Below, in pieces: positions 55,186 through 62,862 of a stretch of 64,000 bases of DNA. The notes beneath the pieces were generated by a model that saw only the letters and a list, made by a program, of their open reading frames with translations, made no database searches and was not told the DNA's origin. The stretch is from Ancylobacter dichloromethanicus (GTDB lineage: Bacteria; Pseudomonadota; Alphaproteobacteria; Rhizobiales; Xanthobacteraceae). Where the stretch lies: NCBI RefSeq assembly GCF_018390645.1, contig NZ_JAHBGC010000029.1, positions 1 through 64,000 of the forward strand, written 5' to 3'. Position numbers and translations under genes: made by a program. Numbering within the stretch: position 1 is the first letter of the stretch; each line of letters begins with the position of its first letter.

Positions 55186-56718
55186 ATGGTCCAGCGCATA
55201 GCAACGGTGGCGTTCGAGGGTGTCGAGACACGCCCGGTTGATGTTCAAGTCCAGGTGAGCCCGGGACTTCCGGCCTTCAATCTGGTCGGATTGGCGGACA
55301 AGGCCGTCACCGAGGCGAAGGAGCGGGTGCGTGCCGCGCTCACCGCGTCCGGTCTCGCTCTGCCGGCCCGGCGCATTACCGTCAACCTCGCACCGGCCGA
55401 CCTGCCGAAGGAGGGCAGCCATTACGACCTGCCGATCGCGCTGGGGCTGATGGCGGCGATCGGCGCCATCGCCTCCGACGCGCTGGACGGCTTCACCGTC
55501 GTCGGCGAACTCGCGCTCGACGGGCGCATCGCCGCCGTCGCCGGGGTGCTGCCGGCCGCCATCGGCGCCAATGCGCGCGGCCATGGCCTCATCTGCCCGG
55601 AGGCCTGCGGCCCGGAAGCGGCGTGGGCCAGCCCGGACATGGCGGTGCTGGCGCCGCACTCGCTGATCCAGCTCGTCAACCATTTCGCCGGCCGCCAGTT
55701 TCTCGCCCGACCCGAGCCCCGGCTGGAAGGGGGTGTGCCGAACCTGCCGGACCTTGCCGACGTGAAGGGCCAGGAAACCGCCCGGCGGGCGTTGGAAATC
55801 GCCGCCGCCGGACGCCACAACCTGCTGCTCAGCGGTCCTCCGGGCGCCGGCAAGTCCATGCTGGCGCAGCGCCTGCCCTCGATCCTGCCGCCGCTCACCC
55901 CTTCCGAGCTGCTCGAAGTGTCGATGATCGCCTCGGTCGCCGGCAATCTGCAGGGCGGCGCGCTCACCAGCCGGCGCCCCTTCCGCGCGCCCCATCACTC
56001 CGCCAGCATGGCGGCGATGGTGGGCGGCGGCATGCGGGCCCGGCCGGGCGAGGTCTCGCTGGCCCATAACGGCGTGTTGTTCCTCGACGAACTTCCCGAG
56101 TTCACGCCCGCCGTCCTCGATTCGCTGCGCCAGCCGCTGGAGACGGGGGAAGCGGTGATCGCCCGCGCCAATCACCGCATCTCCTACCCGGCCCGCTTCC
56201 AGCTCATCGCGGCGATGAACCCCTGCCGTTGCGGCCGGGCCGGCGAACCGGGCCAGACCTGCCGCCGCGGGCCGCGCTGCGCGGCGGAGTATCAGGCGCG
56301 GCTGTCCGGCCCGTTCCTCGACCGGGTGGACCTGCATCTCGACGTGCCGGCGGTGGCCGCGGTCGATCTGGTGCGCCCCGGCCCCTCCGAGCCCAGCGCG
56401 GCGGTCGCCGCCCGGGTCGCGCAGGCAAGGCGGGCGCAGCGCGAGCGCTTCCTTGCCCTCGGCCGGCCCGATCTGTTCACCAATGCGGAGGCGGGCGGGC
56501 CGGTGCTGGAGGACATCGCGACACCCGACGAGGCCGGCACGGCGCTGCTCGCGGACGCCGCCCGGCTCATGCGGCTCTCGGCCCGCGGCTATCACCGGGT
56601 ATTGCGCGTGGCGCGCACGCTGGCCGATCTCGCGGGTGCCGAATCGGTCGGGCGCCCCCATCTCGCCGAGGCCCTCGCCTATCGCGCCGCCGCCGACCGC
56701 AATGCCGCCGCCGCATGA
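55186..56718 (+). CDS. comM: YifB/ComM family Mg chelatase-like AAA ATPase
   Basis: 510 aa. The N-terminal Lon-protease-like domain (about 15-170: SPGLPAFNLVGLADKAV) lacks a need for catalysis; the AAA domain has Walker A GPPGAGKS and Walker B NGVLFLDELPEF. A Cys-rich stretch NPCRCGRAGEPGQTC...C may bind zinc. ComM is a helicase that promotes branch migration in natural transformation in Vibrio and relatives. GGGGGGA lies before the ATG. It is divergent from the fds operon; two families of regulation share the 251-bp gap. Confidence 0.95.
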   Translation: MVQRIATVAFEGVETRPVDVQVQVSPGLPAFNLVGLADKAVTEAKERVRAALTASGLALPARRITVNLAPADLPKEGSHYDLPIALGLMAAIGAIASDALDGFTVVGELALDGRIAAVAGVLPAAIGANARGHGLICPEACGPEAAWASPDMAVLAPHSLIQLVNHFAGRQFLARPEPRLEGGVPNLPDLADVKGQETARRALEIAAAGRHNLLLSGPPGAGKSMLAQRLPSILPPLTPSELLEVSMIASVAGNLQGGALTSRRPFRAPHHSASMAAMVGGGMRARPGEVSLAHNGVLFLDELPEFTPAVLDSLRQPLETGEAVIARANHRISYPARFQLIAAMNPCRCGRAGEPGQTCRRGPRCAAEYQARLSGPFLDRVDLHLDVPAVAAVDLVRPGPSEPSAAVAARVAQARRAQRERFLALGRPDLFTNAEAGGPVLEDIATPDEAGTALLADAARLMRLSARGYHRVLRVARTLADLAGAESVGRPHLAEALAYRAAADRNAAAA

Positions 56719-56765
56719 CGGCCTGCCGGGGCCGGCCGCCATTTCGCCGAGGGCGGGCGGCACCG

Positions 56766-56803
56766 CTGTCACATGAGCGTCCGAGAAATGTGATTCCTGT
56801 CAT
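56766..56803 (+). promoter_or_regulatory. Candidate PhoB half-sites upstream of olsB
   Basis: CTGTCAC (56766-56772) and CTGTCAT (56797-56803) match the Pho box half-site CTGTCAT in 6/7 and 7/7 positions. Neither has a good second half 4 nt later, so this is suggestive only. The -10-like TATAGT (56811-56816) and the start ATG at 56840 follow. Confidence 0.4.
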
Positions 56804-56839
56804 ATAACGCTATAGTGAAGATCAGCGTGGGGGCCGGTC

Positions 56840-57931
56840 ATGACGCAACTGCTCGCCGACGGGACTGTCGAGACACCTCCCGCCTCACGGGTTGCGTCGC
56901 GGACCGCCTCACTCGCCACGCCCGGCCTCACGGCTCTGCGCAGCTTTTTCACGCCAAAGGCTCTCTCACTGGCGCCGCTGCCCCAGCCGCTGCCGGCCGC
57001 CGCTGCCGGCACAGCGCCGCTGCGGCTGGTGCCTGCCGCCTTCACCCCTTCCCGCCTGCTGCCGGCCTTGCGGTCCTATTCGGGCCTGCGCCATCGCGAG
57101 AGCCGGGGCGAGCCGGGCCCGGCGACGCTGGGGCGGATCGGCGCGCTGGAAGTGCGCCTGGCGGTGACGGCGGCGGACGTGCGCCGCGCCCAGCGCCTGC
57201 GCTACGAGGTGTTCTACGAGGAAATGTCGGCCATCCCCGCCGCCGCGATGCGGCTCGCACGGCGCGATGTCGACGCCTTCGACGGCATCTGCGACCACCT
57301 TCTGGTGCTCGACCATGATTCGTGCCGCCTGGTCCGCGGTCGGCGCGTGCCCCGCGTCGTCGGCACCTATCGGCTGCTGCGGCAGGACATCGCCGGCCGT
57401 CATGGCGGCTTCTACACCGCCGGCGAGTTCGACATCGCCCCGCTGCTGGCGCGTCATCCGCACCGGCGCTTCCTCGAGCTCGGCCGCTCCTGCGTGCTCG
57501 CTTCCTACCGCAACAAGCGCACGGTGGAACTGCTCTGGCACGGCATCTGGGCCTATGTGCGCCGGCATGGCATCGACGTGATGTTCGGCTGCGCCAGCCT
57601 GGAGGGCGTCGATCCGCAGGCGCTCGCCCGCCCGCTCGCCTTCCTGCATCATTTCGCCCCCACCGATCCGGAATGGGCGGCCGACGCCTTGCCGCACAGC
57701 GCCGCCCGCATGGACCTCGTCAGCGTCGAGACGCTCGACGCCAAGGCGGCGCTGGCCGCGCTGCCGCCGCTGATCAAGGGCTATCTGCGCCTCGGTGCCC
57801 AGATCGGCCGCGGCGCCGTGGTGGATCGCCAGTTCGGCACCACCGACGTCCTCATCGTGCTGCCGGTCGAGAAGATCAACCCGCGCTATCTCGACCATTT
57901 CGGCGTGAATGGCGAGCGCCACGCCGCCTGA
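56840..57931 (+). CDS. olsB: L-ornithine N-alpha-acyltransferase (OlsB-type GNAT)
   Basis: 363 aa. The first 95 residues are low-complexity and Ala/Pro/Leu-rich, longer than in other OlsB. The GNAT-like acyltransferase domain begins at LEVRLAVTAADVRRAQRLRYEVFYEEM (about 103-130) and includes DAFDGICDHLLVLD, VGTYRLLRQDIA, FLELGRSCVLASYRNKR and GCASLEGVDP, the OlsB signature. It uses 3-hydroxyacyl-ACP to make lyso-ornithine lipid. The ATG at 56840 follows GGGGGCC. The olsA partner (lyso-ornithine lipid acyltransferase) is not adjacent. Confidence 0.88.
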   Translation: MTQLLADGTVETPPASRVASRTASLATPGLTALRSFFTPKALSLAPLPQPLPAAAAGTAPLRLVPAAFTPSRLLPALRSYSGLRHRESRGEPGPATLGRIGALEVRLAVTAADVRRAQRLRYEVFYEEMSAIPAAAMRLARRDVDAFDGICDHLLVLDHDSCRLVRGRRVPRVVGTYRLLRQDIAGRHGGFYTAGEFDIAPLLARHPHRRFLELGRSCVLASYRNKRTVELLWHGIWAYVRRHGIDVMFGCASLEGVDPQALARPLAFLHHFAPTDPEWAADALPHSAARMDLVSVETLDAKAALAALPPLIKGYLRLGAQIGRGAVVDRQFGTTDVLIVLPVEKINPRYLDHFGVNGERHAA

Positions 57932-58112
57932 TTGGCTGCGGCTCGACCCCGGGCACGGCCGGCACGAGCCCCCCGCGCATCGCGGATAGGTCGCGCGCCA
58001 CCTTTTCGCCCACCCCGTTATATCCGGCGGTCCCAGCGTGCCCACGCGCGCCCTCCGCAGGCGCGGCCATACCCTGCGGCCAGCGTGCAGAGCACGTGCG
58101 ATCCCCACGCGA

Positions 58113-58141
58113 CTTGCGCGGACCCCGACCCTCCCCCATAT
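58113..58141 (+). promoter_or_regulatory. RpoH (sigma-32) type promoter of hsp20
   Basis: CTTGCG (58113-58118), 15 nt, then CCCCATAT (58134-58141). The -10 matches the heat-shock consensus CCCCATNT exactly; the -35 keeps CTTG. The implied start of transcription is near 58148-58150, leaving a leader of about 60 nt. Confidence 0.65.
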
Positions 58142-58142
58142 C

Positions 58143-58204
58143 GACCCCAACGGGATGCCCTGACGGGGTCCCATCACACAAAGTCGCTTCAAGACGAGGA
58201 CTTT
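58143..58204 (+). promoter_or_regulatory. Stem-loops in the hsp20 leader, possible RNA thermometer
   Basis: Two structures: GACCCC (58143-58148) with GGGGTC (58165-58170), enclosing GGG/CCC (58152-58160); and AAAGTC (58180-58185) plus CTT with GAG plus GACTTT (58199-58204). The second ends one base before the Shine-Dalgarno GGGAGC (58205-58210), so it sits beside rather than over it. No ROSE consensus is evident. Confidence 0.4.
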
Positions 58205-58210
58205 GGGAGC

Positions 58211-58633
58211 ATGTCGCGTATTCCCTCGCTGTCGAGCCCCTTCCTGCTCGGCTTTGACGAGGTCGAGCGGGCGCTCGACCGTGTCATGAAAGGTTCTGAC
58301 GGCTACCCGCCCTACAATGTGGAACGGGTCGTGTCGCTGGAACAGCCTGACAGGCTCCGCATCACCCTGGCCGTCGCGGGCTTCACCCGCGAACAGCTGG
58401 AGGTGACGGTGGAGGAAAAGGAGCTGGTCATCCGCGGCCGTCAGGCCGAGGAGCCGGAGCGGATCTACCTTCATCGTGGCATCGCCGCGCGCCAGTTCCA
58501 GCGCATCTTCGTGCTGGCCGAAGGCATGCGGGTCGTCGGTGCGGAACTGAAGAATGGACTGCTTTCGGTAGACCTGGTTCGGCCGGAACCGGAACGCGTC
58601 GTCCGGCGTATCACCATAGCGACGGACGAATGA
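58211..58633 (+). CDS. Small heat shock protein, Hsp20/alpha-crystallin (IbpA class)
   Basis: 140 aa. The alpha-crystallin domain (about 32-125) has PPYNVERV, the ITLAVAGF-REQLEVTVE strand pair, LVIRGRQ, the YLHRGIAARQFQRIFVL loop typical of class A (IbpA-like) proteins, and the A-LKNGLLSVDL strand. A holdase chaperone for unfolded protein. The ATG is directly preceded by GGGAGC. DUF1150 follows 46 nt later. Confidence 0.96.
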   Translation: MSRIPSLSSPFLLGFDEVERALDRVMKGSDGYPPYNVERVVSLEQPDRLRITLAVAGFTREQLEVTVEEKELVIRGRQAEEPERIYLHRGIAARQFQRIFVLAEGMRVVGAELKNGLLSVDLVRPEPERVVRRITIATDE

Positions 58634-58679
58634 CGGGGCCCGAAGCCGGTCTCGGCTGTAAGCAGAGGAGTTGCGGATC

Positions 58680-58964
58680 ATGACCAATGAATTCCATATC
58701 GACGCCGCCTCCGCCGGTTCGGCGCTGGCTGGCGCCCTGACGGCGGAGGATTTCGCCAATCTGGGCGGCGGGCACATCGCCTATCTCCGGACCATCCGTT
58801 CCGAGGAGGCGTCCGACATGTTCCCGCAGGCGCATCTCGCGCCGGGGCTGACGCTGTTCACCCTGCACGCGGCCGACGGCACGCCGATCATGCTGACCGA
58901 CAGCCGCGAGGCGGCGCTGGCCAATGCGATGCAGAACGAACTGGTGACGCTCAGCGTCCACTGA
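58680..58964 (+). CDS. DUF1150 family protein
   Basis: 94 aa, cytosolic. LTAEDFANLGGGHIAYLRTI and LAPGLTLFTLHAADGTPIML followed by DSREAALANAMQNELVTLSVH are the DUF1150 pattern. This small family is regularly encoded after hsp20 in Alphaproteobacteria and its function is unknown. AGAGGAG lies 11 nt before the ATG. It probably shares the heat-shock promoter. Confidence 0.93.
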   Translation: MTNEFHIDAASAGSALAGALTAEDFANLGGGHIAYLRTIRSEEASDMFPQAHLAPGLTLFTLHAADGTPIMLTDSREAALANAMQNELVTLSVH

Positions 58965-58992
58965 ACGGCGCGGCAGGCTCCCGCGCACAGGT

Positions 58993-59033
58993 AACGGCAC
59001 TGTCTCGAAACCGAGGCGGTGCCGTTTTCGTTT
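58993..59033 (+). terminator. Intrinsic terminator after hsp20-DUF1150
   Basis: Stem AACGGCAC (58993-59000) with GTGCCGTT (59019-59026), inner CTCG/CGAG helix, and a T-rich tail TTCGTTT. Complete and correctly oriented for the hsp20 unit. Confidence 0.85.
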
Positions 59034-59075
59034 CGGTGCCGGATCGGTGCCCTCCCCGCGACGAGGGCGCCTGAA

Positions 59076-60017
59076 TCAGCCGCGCTTGGCCTCGATCACA
59101 TCCCACACCGTCACGGCGATATCCGGCCCGCCGAGCCGGCGAATCGCCCGGATTCCGGTGGGCGCGGTGACGTTGATCTCGGTGAGGTTGCCGTCGATCA
59201 CGTCGATGCCGGTCAGCAGCAGCCCGCGCGCGCGCAGCGCCGGCCCCAGCCGCCCGCAGATCTCGCGCTCGCGCGCCGTCAGGTCGGTTTCCGCCGCGGC
59301 CCCGCCGCGCACCATGTTGGAGCGCAGGTCGCCCTCGCTGGGCACCCGGTTGACCGCGCCGGCGAACACCCCGTCAACCAGGATGATGCGCTTGTCGCCA
59401 TGCTTCACCTCGGGAATGAAGCGCTGCACCACCCAGGGCTCGCGGAAGGTGGTGGCGAACAGGTCGTAGAGCGAGCCGAAATTGAGATCGTCGCGGGTGA
59501 GCCGGAACACCGAGGCACCGCCATGGCCATAGAGCGGCTTCACCACGATGTCGCCGAACTCCTCGCGGAACGCCTTGATCTCGTCGAGGTCGCGGGTAAT
59601 CAGCGTCGGCGGCATCAGGTCTGGAAATTCAGTGACGAAGATCTTTTCCGGCGCGTTGCGCACATGGGCGGGATCGTTGACCACCAGCGTGCGCGGATGG
59701 ATGCGCTCGAGCAGATGCGTCGCGGTGATGTAGTTCATGTCGAAGGGCGGGTCCTGCCGCATCAGGATCACGTCGAACGAATCGAGCCGCACGCGGTGCG
59801 GGGCGCCGAGGGTGAAATGGTCGCCCTTCACGTCGCGCACCGCCAGTGGCTGCACGGTGGCGAACACCTCGCCGTCGCGCATCGCGAGGCGGTCGGTGGT
59901 GTAGTAGGACAGCGCGTGGCCGCGCGCCTGCGCTTCCAGCAGCAGGGCGAAGGCGGAATCACCCGCGATGTTGATGCGGTCGATCGGGTCCATCTGGACG
60001 GCAACGTTGAGGCTCAT
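59076..60017 (-). CDS. gshB: Glutathione synthetase
   Basis: 313 aa ATP-grasp enzyme that adds glycine to gamma-glutamylcysteine. Blocks [46 protein letters not shown] and [15 protein letters not shown] are intact. A strict start at [11 protein letters not shown] (ATG 60017) fits the family; GGAA lies upstream. It follows yraN and rsmI on the same strand. Confidence 0.97.
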   Translation of the reverse strand: MSLNVAVQMDPIDRINIAGDSAFALLLEAQARGHALSYYTTDRLAMRDGEVFATVQPLAVRDVKGDHFTLGAPHRVRLDSFDVILMRQDPPFDMNYITATHLLERIHPRTLVVNDPAHVRNAPEKIFVTEFPDLMPPTLITRDLDEIKAFREEFGDIVVKPLYGHGGASVFRLTRDDLNFGSLYDLFATTFREPWVVQRFIPEVKHGDKRIILVDGVFAGAVNRVPSEGDLRSNMVRGGAAAETDLTAREREICGRLGPALRARGLLLTGIDVIDGNLTEINVTAPTGIRAIRRLGGPDIAVTVWDVIEAKRG

Positions 60018-60123
60018 GGGAGTTCCGTCTGCGACAGGAGGGAGCCGGCGCGACAGGATGGCGCCTGGCGGCATTCGCCTTCCTGTTTAATCGCTCGCGC
60101 GGCACCGCGCCACGGGCGCCGGG

Positions 60124-60498
60124 TCATTCCGCCTCGAAGGCCCCGGGCAGATGCAACGGCGGCGTCCCCGGCGCCACCAGCACGACATCGAGCCGCATGT
60201 CCAGCCCGGCCAGCTCGGGGTGACGGGCGAGAAAGATTTCCGCCGCGCCCACGATCCGCCGGCGCTGGCGCGGAAGAATCGATTCGGCAGCGGAACGAAG
60301 CGAGAGGCGGGCCTTCACCTCGACGAACACCAGCAGCTCCGCGCGCCGCGCCACCAGGTCGATCTCGCCGCGCGGCGTGCGCACCCGCTTGTGCAGGATG
60401 ACGAAGCCGTCGGCCTCGAACAGCGCCGCGGCGGTCGCCTCCGCCTCCAGCCCGCGGGTGAAGGCGGCGCGGCGGAGCTGAGGCGTCCGGTCAACCAT
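60124..60498 (-). CDS. yraN: UPF0102 protein (YraN)
   Basis: 124 aa with a restriction-endonuclease-like fold: GLEAEATAAALFEADGF, ILHKRVRTPRGEIDLVARR and LVFVEVKAR carry the E-D-ExK acidic cluster of a putative nuclease. No activity is established for the family. It overlaps rsmI by 8 nt. Confidence 0.94.
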   Translation of the reverse strand: MVDRTPQLRRAAFTRGLEAEATAAALFEADGFVILHKRVRTPRGEIDLVARRAELLVFVEVKARLSLRSAAESILPRQRRRIVGAAEIFLARHPELAGLDMRLDVVLVAPGTPPLHLPGAFEAE

Positions 60499-61396
60499 CG
60501 CCGCTCTGCAGGGCGAGCGCGCGGGCATAGACGGCGCGTCGGGGAAGGCCGGTCGCGGTGGCCACCGCCGCCGCCGCATCTTTCACCGACAGGCTGGCGA
60601 GCGCCTGCTTCAGCGCGACGTCGAGATCGGCCTCGCTCGATTCCTCGGCCCCGGGCGCGCCGACCACGATGACGATCTCGCCCCGGGGCGGACCGGCCTC
60701 GGCATAGAACGCGGCGAGCGCGTCCAGCGTGTCGCGCCGCGCCTCCTCGAACGCCTTGGTGAGTTCCCGGCACACCGCCGCCGGGCGAGCGCCGAGGCCC
60801 TCGGCGAGGTCGGCGAGGCTGTCGGGCAGGCGCGGGCCGCTCTCATAGAGCAACAGCGTCGCCGGCAGCGTCTTCAGCTCGCTGATGCGGGTACGGCGGG
60901 CGCCGCTCTTGGCCGGCAGAAACCCCTCGAAGAAGAAACGGTCGGTCGGCAGCCCCGCCGCCACCAGCGCGGCGAGGCTGGCCGAGGCGCCCGGCAGCGG
61001 AACGACGCGATGCCCGGCCTCGATGGCCGCCGCCACCAGCTTGTAGCCGGGATCGGAAACCAGCGGCGTGCCGGCATCCGACACCTGCGCCACCACCGCT
61101 CCCTCGGCGAGCCGCGCCAGCAGGCGCGGGCGGGTCTGCTCGGCATTGTGGTCGTGATAGGCGACCAGCCGCGTTTCGATACCGTAACGATCCAGCAGCC
61201 GCCGGGTAATGCGGGTGTCCTCGCAAGCGATGACATCGGCCGCCGCCAGCGTTTCAAGCGCGCGCAGGGTAACGTCGCCAAGATTGCCGATCGGCGTGGC
61301 GACGATGTACAGGCCGGGTTGCGGCCGTGCGGCGGCAAAGCCGTGCGCGCCGATGCGGAAGCTGCGGGAAGAGGCGGTCTCGGGGGCAAGCGTCAT
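60491..61396 (-). CDS. rsmI: 16S rRNA (cytidine1402-2'-O)-methyltransferase
   Basis: 301 aa, of the tetrapyrrole-methylase fold. PIGNLGDVTLRALE, ACEDTR, YHDHNA and VSDAGTPLVSDPG are diagnostic, with the RsmI C-terminal region ending in SGDG. Together with RsmH it makes m4Cm1402 in 16S rRNA. It is divergent from the LpoA-like gene and is followed by yraN and gshB. Confidence 0.97.
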   Translation of the reverse strand: MTLAPETASSRSFRIGAHGFAAARPQPGLYIVATPIGNLGDVTLRALETLAAADVIACEDTRITRRLLDRYGIETRLVAYHDHNAEQTRPRLLARLAEGAVVAQVSDAGTPLVSDPGYKLVAAAIEAGHRVVPLPGASASLAALVAAGLPTDRFFFEGFLPAKSGARRTRISELKTLPATLLLYESGPRLPDSLADLAEGLGARPAAVCRELTKAFEEARRDTLDALAAFYAEAGPPRGEIVIVVGAPGAEESSEADLDVALKQALASLSVKDAAAAVATATGLPRRAVYARALALQSGDG

Positions 61397-61623
61397 GGCG
61401 GCGCATTGTAGAGAGCGGCGTCGGCCCCGTCATGCGTCGTGTGCAAAAGCGGAGGCGGCGGGGCTTCGCGCCTCCCGGATCATGCCCGGGCGGGTGAATA
61501 TGTCGTCCTTTCCGGCCGGGGCAGCCGGCGGCAAGGTGACAGGGCGAGTCTGCCCGTCCTAAAAGGGAGACAGCGACGTCGGCCAAGGTGGCGGGCGCGG
61601 AGCCGAACCGAACAACGCACCGC
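61397..61623. promoter_or_regulatory. Divergent gap between rsmI and the LpoA-like gene
   Basis: 227 bp that should carry both promoters. I see no clear -35/-10 pair. The part near 61480-61520 contains CATGCCCGGGCGGGTG, a fragment resembling the family C repeats. Confidence 0.35.
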
Positions 61624-62853
61624 ATGAACGCAAAGCACACACCTGCGCCGAGCGCCGCGGAGATGGCCGCGCCGAACGCCAGCGGCCGCTGGCGGGCCAG
61701 CCGGCGCAGCTTCCTCGTGATGGCCGGCGCAGCGAGCCTTGCCGCCTGCTCCTCGGGGCCGGATGTCGGCACGCCGCAGGCCGCGCTTCCCGCGCCCGAC
61801 CTGCCGCCGGACCCCAATGCCGGCCTCGGCACCGGAACGCCGATCGGCCTGATCCTGCCGCTCGGCGCCAGCGGCAATGCCGGCGCGGTGGCGCTGTCGC
61901 TGCGCAACGCGGCCGAGATGGCGCTTTCGGAATTCGCCGGCGCCCGCATCCGCCTGATCGTCAAGGACGATGGCGGCACCGGGCCGGGGGCGCAGGCCGC
62001 CGCCCAGCAGGTGCTGGACGAAGGCGCGCGCGCCATCATCGGCCCGCTGTTCGCCCATTCGGTCGGCGCCGCCGGGCAGGTGGCGCGCCAGCGCGGCGTG
62101 CCCCTGGTCGGCTTCTCCACCGACACCAACGTGGCGGCGCAGGGCGTCTATCTGCTCAGCTTCCTGCCGCAAACCGATGTCGACCGGGCGATCCGCTATG
62201 CCGCCTCGCTCGGCCGGCGCTCCTTTGTCGGGCTGGTGCCGGACAACGCCTACGGATCGGTGGTCGAGGCCGCCTTCCGCGAGACCGTGCCCAAGGTGGG
62301 CGGGCGCGTCATCGGGCTGGAGCGCTACGCGTCCGGCCAGTATGCGGAGGCCGCGCGCCGCCTCTCCGGCTCGGTGGCACAGGCGGACGCAGTATTCCTT
62401 CCCGACGCCGCCGACACGGTGCCGCAGATCCTGCAGGCGATGACCGCCGCCGGCGCCTCCCTTTCCGGCAAGCAGCTCATCGGCACCGGGCTGTGGGACG
62501 ATGCCAGGCTGTTCGGCAATCCGGCGGTGAACGGCGGCATCTTCGCCGCGCCCGACCCGGCCGGCTTCCGCGCCTTCGCCGCGCGCTACCGGGCGCGGTT
62601 CGGCAGCGAGCCGGTGCGCACCACCACCCTCTCGCACGATGCGGTGTCGCTGATGGCGGCGCTGGTCAACAGCTATGGCGAGACCGGCATCACCGATGCG
62701 GCGATCCAGAACCCCTCGGGCTTCTCTGGCGTCGATGGCATCTTCCGCTTTCGCGCCGACGGCACCAACCAGCGCGGGCTGGCGGTGATGCAGATCTCCG
62801 GCGGCGCCACCCAGATCGTCAGCCCCGCCCCGCGCAGCTTCGCGCAGGGGTGA
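61624..62853 (+). CDS. LpoA-like penicillin-binding-protein activator lipoprotein
   Basis: 409 aa. A signal sequence with RRSFLVMAGAASLAAC gives lipobox Cys42 and twin-Arg before it. The mature part is a periplasmic-binding-protein fold (Peripla_BP_6) beginning PIGLILPLGASGNAG, with GPLFAHSVGAAGQVARQRGVPLVGFSTDT. In Proteobacteria the gene next to rsmI/yraN encodes LpoA, the activator of PBP1A, and the alphaproteobacterial version is this shorter single-domain form. The assignment is by position and fold; a solute-binding lipoprotein is an alternative. Confidence 0.82.
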   Translation: MNAKHTPAPSAAEMAAPNASGRWRASRRSFLVMAGAASLAACSSGPDVGTPQAALPAPDLPPDPNAGLGTGTPIGLILPLGASGNAGAVALSLRNAAEMALSEFAGARIRLIVKDDGGTGPGAQAAAQQVLDEGARAIIGPLFAHSVGAAGQVARQRGVPLVGFSTDTNVAAQGVYLLSFLPQTDVDRAIRYAASLGRRSFVGLVPDNAYGSVVEAAFRETVPKVGGRVIGLERYASGQYAEAARRLSGSVAQADAVFLPDAADTVPQILQAMTAAGASLSGKQLIGTGLWDDARLFGNPAVNGGIFAAPDPAGFRAFAARYRARFGSEPVRTTTLSHDAVSLMAALVNSYGETGITDAAIQNPSGFSGVDGIFRFRADGTNQRGLAVMQISGGATQIVSPAPRSFAQG

Positions 62854-62862
62854 CGCGGGCCC

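Noticed and set aside
58143-58210. ROSE-type RNA thermometer
   Set aside because: The conserved ROSE anti-Shine-Dalgarno element is not present; only generic stem-loops are seen, so ROSE is not claimed.
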